This document shows, piece after piece, positions 56,920 to 64,000 of a DNA stretch of 64,000 nt. The stretch lies in the NCBI RefSeq assembly GCF_000003815.2, contig NC_049983.1, forward strand, positions 18,035,759-18,099,758, given 5' to 3'. The position numbers and the translations under genes are program-made. Every line of letters starts with the position of its first letter. The stretch's first letter is position 1. The notes beneath the pieces are model-generated. The model was not told the origin of the DNA. It saw only the letters and a program-made list of their open reading frames with translations, and made no database searches. The stretch comes from Branchiostoma floridae (lineage: Eukaryota > Chordata > Leptocardii > Amphioxiformes > Branchiostomatidae).

Positions 56920-58900
56920 CTGCAGCTGGGGATGGTTGAGAAATAGTATCAAAAATTGTAGATCTTTAAAGATTCATTAAATTAAAAGGAATAAAGTTTA
57001 TCAAATAAAACGATCTCGTTTCGTATTTGAAGAAGACATTTAGAGGGAATAGTTAAAAAATACTGACCGAGTTATGATTATCAACAACTGAAAGATTATC
57101 TTTAAGAGGAAGAAGTTCTTTCTTAAGATTTGATAAAAACATCAGAGCAAAAGAGAAAGATGATTGTTGCCATCGAATTAGGTTGGCGACGTATATCTTA
57201 GCTTGTTGCTTGCACTTACATGTCCGAAGCTTCCAGTTAATATGTATGATATTCGAACAGATCATGCGTGTACCAAAAACCCAAAACTTCAATAATAGCC
57301 TCAGTCTAATCGTAATGTCAGTAGTATGTCAAGATCACATATACTGCACGACATGAATGCCAATATCAAGACGATTTTCACACAAGGNNNNNNNNNNNNN
57401 NNNNNNNNNNNNNNNNNNNNNNNNNNNNNNNNNNNNNNNNNNNNNNNNNNNNNNNNNNNNNNNNNNNNNNNNNNNNNNNNNNNNNNNATATTTCATTTCC
57501 GAAGACGTATGACATATGCGTCTTTGGAAATTAAAATAATTGGGTTAGCACCAACATTACAGTGCAGAGACACGGAAAACAATTTTCTCATACTCAGCAC
57601 TCAGTCCATGTATTTTTGGTGTACCTATAAGATTGACTGAATCGGTTTGGTGACAACGTGTTTTTTGTGCTAGAACAGGAGCGCCTGGTATTCTAAACCG
57701 TTCCTGTGATAAATGGTTATCTTTCCCGGCAACTCTTTATAATAATTTCTTTCTGTGATAATATTACTACTTAAAGTCTATGTTTCGTTTAAAGCCGGTT
57801 TGCTCTCCAGATGGTCGAGCGATAGCGTTCAGCAACATGTGACATTTTAGGGAGGGTCCTACGCACATTTGAAAATGTTTTGTTGACCCGTCATTTGAAT
57901 TCTTTGTAGAATTGGGACGCACGTATCCCGTTTTAGCTTCTTTGAATTTGCATCGTCAAACATAACTGATGCCCTTTACATATGAGCCGTCAAAAACTCA
58001 TTTACTGTGATGAGATTGATGCAGCTGCTCTTTTAATCAAGGAATAGTTTTTCAGGCATTGTTAGAATAGTAACCAATGGCAATGGTGCACAAGTCTATT
58101 TTGGTCCGTACGTAAACACTGTAGCAAAATCTGTAGATTTTTCTTTGCACGATTAGCGGTGGCCGTGAAAACTTGAAGGTCAGTATTGATTCTTTGTACT
58201 GGTTGTGTATTTCTCGAAACTTAGATTCTGTTTTTAATGTATCGCAGATGATGTCTTGTATGGTTAGCAAAATCTTGGATCGAAACTGCCCCAATTTTTC
58301 CTAAATCTTGCTTAAATTGTCACTGTCCTTCTCAAGCGACCGGCGGCACTGGCAAAAGATCTTGAATGATCCCAAGGTTAGAGAGCATTGTTCGGTAGCT
58401 TAGACAATTTTGCTGCTATTTAGCAAGGTGCTTCCCTTCCATGATATGGTAAACGTTTTTCATCGAAGATATATTCCATGCTCATACAAAAGATTAGGCC
58501 AAGCACATGTCATTGCATCAATAACTCCATATGTCACCTTGTCAACCAGGAGAGAATTTTTACCTAGAGCATTACTGAGTCTCCTGCAAGGGTTAACCAA
58601 AAGTATTTGGTATATGAACGCATAGAGGAGAAAAGCGTTCTACCACACAACCAAAACGTTGTCTTTACCCACCAATCCTTGTGTAAAATAGCCTCTTTAT
58701 AACCTTCAGTACCCACCGACGTGGTGAAGTATTCACCATATCATTTTCGCCAATGGCCCTGTGAATCTAACCATTTTCTGTATCTCTGTGTGCCAATATG
58801 GCGTATTTGCTTTTTTGTACATGTTCTCATTGCTATCACTCGTGCTGCGACCACCTTCAAATAGTTCTTGGTTTATTAGACGAAGGTGTACAATCAAATC
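56920..58900. other. Intergenic region upstream of myosin gene 1, with gap
   Basis: Should contain the promoter and non-coding first exon of myosin gene 1. No convincing core promoter is readable, and part of the region is missing (the gap). Confidence 0.5.
57388..57487. other. Assembly gap of exactly 100 N
   Basis: One hundred Ns, a conventional placeholder for a gap of unknown size. True distance between the two myosin genes is therefore uncertain. Confidence 0.98.
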
Positions 58901-58924
58901 ATGATAGTTGTTTGTTATCAGGCC

Positions 58925-59125
58925 GAAGGGTTTGTTTGTTTATTCGTTTGTTTATTCATGAAAGCTCAAATCGACCCACAGACCGCTTTTATTGAGGAGT
59001 CACTTGGAGTTGCTTGAAGAGTGTCTTAAAGGAAGCCAGAGTTGTGGCTGTGCGTATGTCTGGTGGTAGGCTGTTCCAGATGACGGGTCTACGGTAGGCG
59101 AAGGCTCTTCTGAAGGTTTTTCGCT
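58925..59125 (-). mobile_element. 3' remnant of a second non-LTR retrotransposon
   Basis: On the minus strand the DNA encodes the usual LINE ORF2 C-terminus (RKTFRRAFAYRRPVIWNSLP, then about 23 residues and TAA near 58991-58993), followed by a short 3' UTR with TAAACAAACAAA-like tail. An in-frame stop lies just upstream of this segment, so only the end survives. Its tail repeat differs from that of the intronic LINE, so it is another family. Confidence 0.75.
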
Positions 59126-59208
59126 GGGGTTAAGGACAGCAAGTTGATTGCAAGTTGATTGCTTGTGCTTTGCCTGGTTGTTCTTGTGCTTAGGTTTCGG
59201 CAGTAGAC

Positions 59209-59606
59209 TAGCCTGGTTACCAAACCCCAGCCCGATCTCAAGTATCTATCGTGCAGGGGTCTGGGCGGATGGGATAGGAACTCTTCTCAATTTTGCACCT
59301 TATAGTGGGCAAAAAACCCCACCAATAGAACAACACAGGATCAGTAGGAGGTAATTACACCCCTGCCATGATTGGTTAAAGACCCCCAACTGTCCTTTTT
59401 GAATCCATAACGTAGCTGATTCGCTACTGTGATAGCCTGCTGACCAACTGTGGTGTGTTGTAGCTGGCTACCTGTGGTGAGAGTGGTCATCAATCCTAGG
59501 TTCTCCTCCCACTGATCAACGGGCCTTCGAGAACCTTTCTACAGCCATGTTGCCAGACCCCAACACGAAAGATATATCTTGAGGTTGGGGTATGGAATCC
59601 AGGCTA
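59209..59606. mobile_element. 398-bp MITE with 9-bp target duplication
   Basis: The ends are imperfect inverted repeats of about 55-60 bp, starting TAGCCTGG and ending CCAGGCTA. The direct repeat GCAGTAGAC flanks both sides exactly (59200-59208 and 59607-59615). No transposase frame. A 9-bp duplication suggests a Mutator-like or Merlin-like origin, by inference only. Confidence 0.8.
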
Positions 59607-59615
59607 GCAGTAGAC

Positions 59616-60354
59616 AAACATTTACAAGGTGATAACTTGTTTCACAAGGAAGGTATGCAGGTTTTAGGTGTCTCATCTATTCTCATTTCACTAAATACCA
59701 AAGTAGAAACTAACAGAATAGTTTGTCAACGTTGAGAAGAGCGCCACCAGTCAAAATGTGGTTCTCTAGTCTAAATGGTCAATTTCAGCATAGAAGTTGC
59801 TATCTTAAGCAAAATCTGAAGAAGAAAAGAGTTATTCAAAGACGCCCTCAAATATTAGGTATTTCAATTCAGTCCATTTAACGTTGAAATCTCTGAAATG
59901 TTTTGAGGACTTTAACTGTAGAAATGTATAATCCAACATGGTTATATATGACAGTCATTACCTTGCGTTGACGGAATGTCGGCACCTTAATCACTGACCC
60001 ACATAGGATGATTTATTCCATTTCAGACACGGTCTGTGGCTATTCTGGGAATCGAAATGACAACAATCCAAATCGTTACTTGTATAAGTCAAGCTCATGT
60101 CTTTTGAGGATGCACCGCCTTGATCCTTTGTAGTGTCTTTCTTTATCTTGTTGGTATATCGTTTCATGTTATCACAGTTGTCGATATTATGTACATTATA
60201 CAATTATATTTATTAGTCACGGGACTGGATATCAATATTTCTCTATTACGTTTGGGCCACTGATGTACCGGCTGACATGATGACAGATGATAGATTCACA
60301 GGTTGGTTGGTCACAGGATATAGGAGTTTGCTGTTAGACATCCAGTTTATCTCA
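59616..60354. other. Intergenic, no gene seen
   Basis: AT-rich DNA with no supported exon or clear repeat. Confidence 0.5.
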
Positions 60355-60833
60355 CCTTTCGCTGACGTTTCGATGTCAGAATTTTTCCGCAGAGCTTCTA
60401 ACTGGAGTTCTGCTTCTCGCCGCTATATGTAGGTGGCGCTTTGGCAACGACAACACAATTCGAAAGGTGGCTGAGTGTGACCCCCCCCCCTCTCGTCACG
60501 GTTCATCACCGGGATTGCCTTCCTTTTCTAGGCTGCTTCTGTAATTTACCATATACGTCTGTTGTCTTCTCTATTACCTTTGGGACCATACTTTAGGAAC
60601 GCATAAAGGAAAATGGCTGACAGCCTGAACACTATCAGATAAATATAGATCTCAGAAAAAGACAGGTACAAAGAGAGGACAAAAAAACCCTTGGTCACGG
60701 ACCACATTGCCAGGAATAACTGCGTCATTGACTGTGAGGGGGCGTAAGTAATAGATAGAGGAGAGGAGTAGCGAAATTCCAGTTAGAAGCTCTGAGGACG
60801 ATGTCTGACAGGCATTGAAACGTAAGCTAAGGT
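60355..60833. mobile_element. Degraded inverted-repeat element
   Basis: Left end ACCTTTCGCTGACGTTTCGA through CAGAGCTTCTAACTGG and right end CCAGTTAGAAGCTCTG through GAAACGTAAGCTAAGGT are imperfect inverted repeats of about 52 bp with indels. The body of about 370 bp is non-coding. It is probably an old MITE. Confidence 0.5.
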
Positions 60834-60964
60834 AAGATTAACTGTTTGCGTAAAAGAAAACTACTATATCCTGTAATGATTCAATGTGAAATATTGCTAT
60901 CTATCGTCGAAACTTGATATGAATGATAAACAACAAAGCCGTCACAGATAGGGTTTGACTACAT

Positions 60965-60970
60965 TTTATT
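60965..60970 (-). terminator. Poly(A) signal AATAAA of myosin gene 2
   Basis: AATAAA on the minus strand about 105 bp after the stop codon, the same spacing as in gene 1. Confidence 0.65.
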
Positions 60971-61075
60971 ACTGGATTGAGCTGAAAGTATCAACCAATG
61001 AAACGAAAGACAAGACAGGAGAAAGGGAAGGCTGCGATACTAAGTGAACGATGTCACTAGTGGCTGGCGCTTCAT

Positions 61076-64000
61076 CTAAGAACGGGACTTGGAGCGAAGC
61101 TTGTTGAGGGAGCCCTCAGCAATCTCGGCACGCTCCAGGGCGTCCTCGTACTCGTGCTGGGCCTTGCGGTACTTGGCCATGTTGGACGATGCCTGCTCCT
61201 CCTGTGTCCAATGACAATTAATTTGATATCGTTGGAATGTGAAGTGAAACAATAGGTATTTGACACATTATCTATCATGGTAGAAATCTAATTAATTTCA
61301 AATCTTCAAGTCACGAAGCAGTGTTGTTGAGGGAGATACTTACAGCCTCCTCCACTTGGCGCTTGAAGGTCTTGATCTTCAGCTGCAGCTTCTCGACCAG
61401 CTCCTGGATGCGCTCCTGGTTCTTGCGGTCCTCGTCGGCCTGGAAGGTCATCTCCTTGAGACGGCGCTCGTTCTTACGCAGCTGCTTCAGGTCCTCCTGG
61501 TGCAGGCGGCTCTGCTGGGAAATGTCGTTCTCCAGGTCGCGGATCTAACAGATGAGATAAGATTTATGAAATTCAGCTAAAATAAGATTCGAAGCCTGAA
61601 CAATCAGCTAATAATCGTAATACCGTTTCATAGAGAATGTTGCCTACATCATTAACCTTCGGGGAAAACCTTAGTAACATGGTTTTGCTTCTAATTATTA
61701 TCTAACAGCGACTTACCAATGGAAATCTAAGATAACCAGATAAAAAGATTTCTTTCATTCTCTTGTTCTTAAGATCATATGCCAATGTGGATCCGAACTT
61801 ACCCTGTTCTCCTGCTTCTGGATGGCGCGCTTGCCTCCCTTGAGTGCAATTGCCTCAGCCTCATCCAGGCGGCGCTGCAGATCCTTCAGGTTAGCCTCCA
61901 TGGTGCGCTTGACCTTCTCGGCGTGCTGAGAGTTCTCTTGCTCCACACGCAGATCCTCAGCCATACGGGAGGTCTGGTTTGGGAGGATATTTAGATATAT
62001 TTAGATACGAAATTGGGGATCGAAAATCGTTTTGTTTTGTGTACATTGGTTAAAGCCTCTCATTAAATTGAAATGAGCATATTGGAAGAGTGTCGACTAT
62101 ACATACATCAGCCATGGCCTTCTTGGCCCTCTCCTCGGTGTTCTTGTGATCGCCGATGACCTCTTCCAGCTCGGACTGGATCTGCGACAGGTCACCGTCC
62201 AGCTTGCGCTTGTGTCCGGACAATGCTGAGTTCTGTGTGCTCAGCTCACCAAGCCTCTCATTGGTTTCCACCAGCTGAGATTCAGCGACCTTACGGGATC
62301 TCTCTGCGTTGTCCAGTGCGCCTCGCACCTGTGAATAAATGTTTCCGTTATAATTGGGGATGCGCTATGAAAGCGTAATAAAATCATCGCTTCTTCTGTA
62401 GTGAAAGATAGTGCATATTTTTGGGTTACGTCATAGCCAGGGCCCAAGTACCTACCTCGTCACCTTCGGCCACCAGCATCTGGCACTTACGCTCAGACAT
62501 GTTGTACTGCTCACGGATCTCATCACGCTGCCGCTGTTCGTCGTCAATGCTGACCTGTAGGAAGAAAATGACAACAATATGTGTTATTTTTATTTGTTCA
62601 CCAGAAGTTCAGTAATTGTATGTGATGCCTGGTTAGATAAGTAAATGAAATGAAATGAAATGTATATCATCATACTGAGGATAGCTTTTGTTTCTTATCT
62701 GATTCATCTGCAACACATTTTAGTTCATAAAAGGACCAAGACCTGTAGTAAATACCCAAAGACCTGTAGTTACCTGCATCTCCTGGATTTGGGAGTGCAG
62801 CTTGGCAATGGTCTTCCTGGCCTCAGCGTTGGACCTGTTGGCGGTCTCCAGCTGAACCTCAACCTCGTTGAGATGGCCTTCCAGGAATTTCTTTGCTCTC
62901 TGTGCTTCTCCCTTTTGTTTGCTCTCGATCTCGATAGAGGCCTGGATGCCATCCATGGCGCGAGCCTGGTTCTTACTGGAGTGTTAAGAGTAACAAGAAT
63001 ATATGTTGTATGAAACAGATACAGCAGATACAGATACAGCAGTAGATACAGTTACAACAGTCATGCCTTCAAGTACCAGAGTTACCAACCTAGGGTTGAT
63101 GTGTTGAAAAATCCGTACTTTCCCAGCACTGTCGTAGAGTGGAATTTGTTATCACCAAGCACAAGCACAGTAGGGGCATCTTCTATGGATAGTTTTAAAG
63201 AATGCTTGCAGGCAAATGTGCAAAAGATAGGTCTGATGGGTCGTTCAGTGTAATGTATTATATGTAATAACTAGCTGCTGCCGCCCGCGTGCCTGCGAAG
63301 CTGGTGTGTTACGCCGGGGGCGGTTATACTGGCTATATAGATACATATACAGATACAGAAACGGAAGACATGGTCGTATAAAAGTAACAGAAAAATTGCA
63401 CTTTATATCTTATGATTTGAAGAGAAATTGCGATAAGAACTTTGCTAGATACGTGTTTCACATTTTACACCGATTTGTCAGTTTTATCATTCCATTAGGG
63501 TCAGAATGTACATCTACTCACCGCGAGCTTTCGAATTCTTCATCCTTTTCGGCGATTTTCTTCTCGATATCACCCTTCAGCTGAGCGAGTTCAAGCTGAG
63601 TTCTGACAACCTGTGAAATGTTAAATCAAACCAATGTTGTTGCTGTTGAGGAGGGTGAACCATGAAATACGTGTATACTACGTGTGCACTTTGATCGGAT
63701 ACAGGCATGGATTGACACTCCGTGTAATGTTCCATTTATGCTTAAGTTGCTGGACGAGGGTATGTTAATAGCTTGGAAACATTGCTGATCATATGCACAA
63801 CATTTTCCCAAAGTAAATCAGTCAAAATGATCGATTGCTAGTGACAGAGAGCACCGGCAGTGCCATGTGTGCACATATTATACTTTCGACTTATAGCAAT
63901 GCCACAGATTATATCTACTGTCATAAAGGAGAATCTATCACAAATTCAAGATGAAATGATCACCCACTAACCTTGCCCTGTCAATCTCAAGAGCTCCTAT
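61076..64000 (-). CDS. MHC: Muscle myosin heavy chain, gene 2 (3' end, cut by window)
   Basis: Eight rod exons in transcript order: 63972 to beyond 64000 (partial), 63522-63610, 62774-62975, 62456-62554, 62107-62328, 61803-61973, 61344-61544, 61076-61201 (stop TAG 61076-61078). All seven complete exons match gene 1 in phase, and the six internal ones also in length (89, 202, 99, 222, 171 and 201 nt). The encoded light-meromyosin tail differs at a handful of residues (for example [12 protein letters not shown] against [12 protein letters not shown]) and ends SKSRS instead of SKASKM. It is head-to-tail with gene 1, with the stop about 4.2 kb upstream of gene 1's start codon plus an unknown gap. 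Near the window end, one base is missing relative to gene 1 (see findings). Confidence 0.92.

Noticed and set aside
57736-57741. TATAAA on the minus strand as the myosin gene 1 TATA box
   Set aside because: Position is plausible, but AT-rich DNA contains such words by chance, and no first exon or donor could be tied to it.
58052-58294. 80-codon frame on the minus strand upstream of myosin gene 1
   Set aside because: No domain, no splice context and no counterpart near gene 2 in the window.
1-64000. tRNA, rRNA, CRISPR arrays, bacterial operons
   Set aside because: No cloverleaf with tRNA box motifs, no rRNA similarity and no regular spacer-repeat array was noticed; the gene structure is eukaryotic.

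Overview
Animal nuclear DNA, most likely from a lancelet (amphioxus, Branchiostoma-like). Genes have many short exons with GT/AG introns. The window holds two head-to-tail muscle myosin heavy chain genes, a germline-type Tudor protein gene, a non-LTR retrotransposon and many short inverted-repeat transposons. The species call is inference; the gene structures were read by hand from splice sites and reading frame, so exon edges are predictions without transcript support.

Layout. About 1-13.65 kb (+ strand): the 3' part of a gene for a mucin-like single-pass membrane protein, with five supported exons, a poly(A) signal at 13644 and its N-terminus unresolved. 13.65-17.75 kb: intergenic or unannotated 3' UTR, with one clear 393-bp inverted-repeat element. 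17.75-39.6 kb (- strand): a complete 16-coding-exon model for a 1,915-residue protein with three Tudor domains and a CCCH zinc finger. Its introns host a long-inverted-repeat element (25.7-28.2 kb), a smaller inverted-repeat element with a second partial copy (28.5-29.4 and 38.3-38.8 kb) and a CR1/jockey-like LINE with an uninterrupted 1,044-codon ORF (32.6-36.0 kb). 39.6-43.4 kb: intergenic, with a perfect 123-bp inverted repeat. 43.4-56.9 kb (- strand): a complete 34-coding-exon muscle myosin heavy chain gene; the joined exons give 5,781 nt, i.e. 1,926 residues, with all motor, neck and rod landmarks. 56.9-61.0 kb: intergenic, with a 100-N assembly gap, a dead LINE tail and two inverted-repeat elements. 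61.0-64.0 kb (- strand): the last eight exons (the first cut by the window edge) of a second, tandem myosin heavy chain gene.

The genes do not form a functional unit. The two myosins belong to the sarcomeric thick filament and are tandem paralogues. The Tudor gene belongs, by family, to germ-granule/piRNA-type scaffolds that bind methylated arginine, and it carries several transposons in its own introns. The membrane protein is unassigned.
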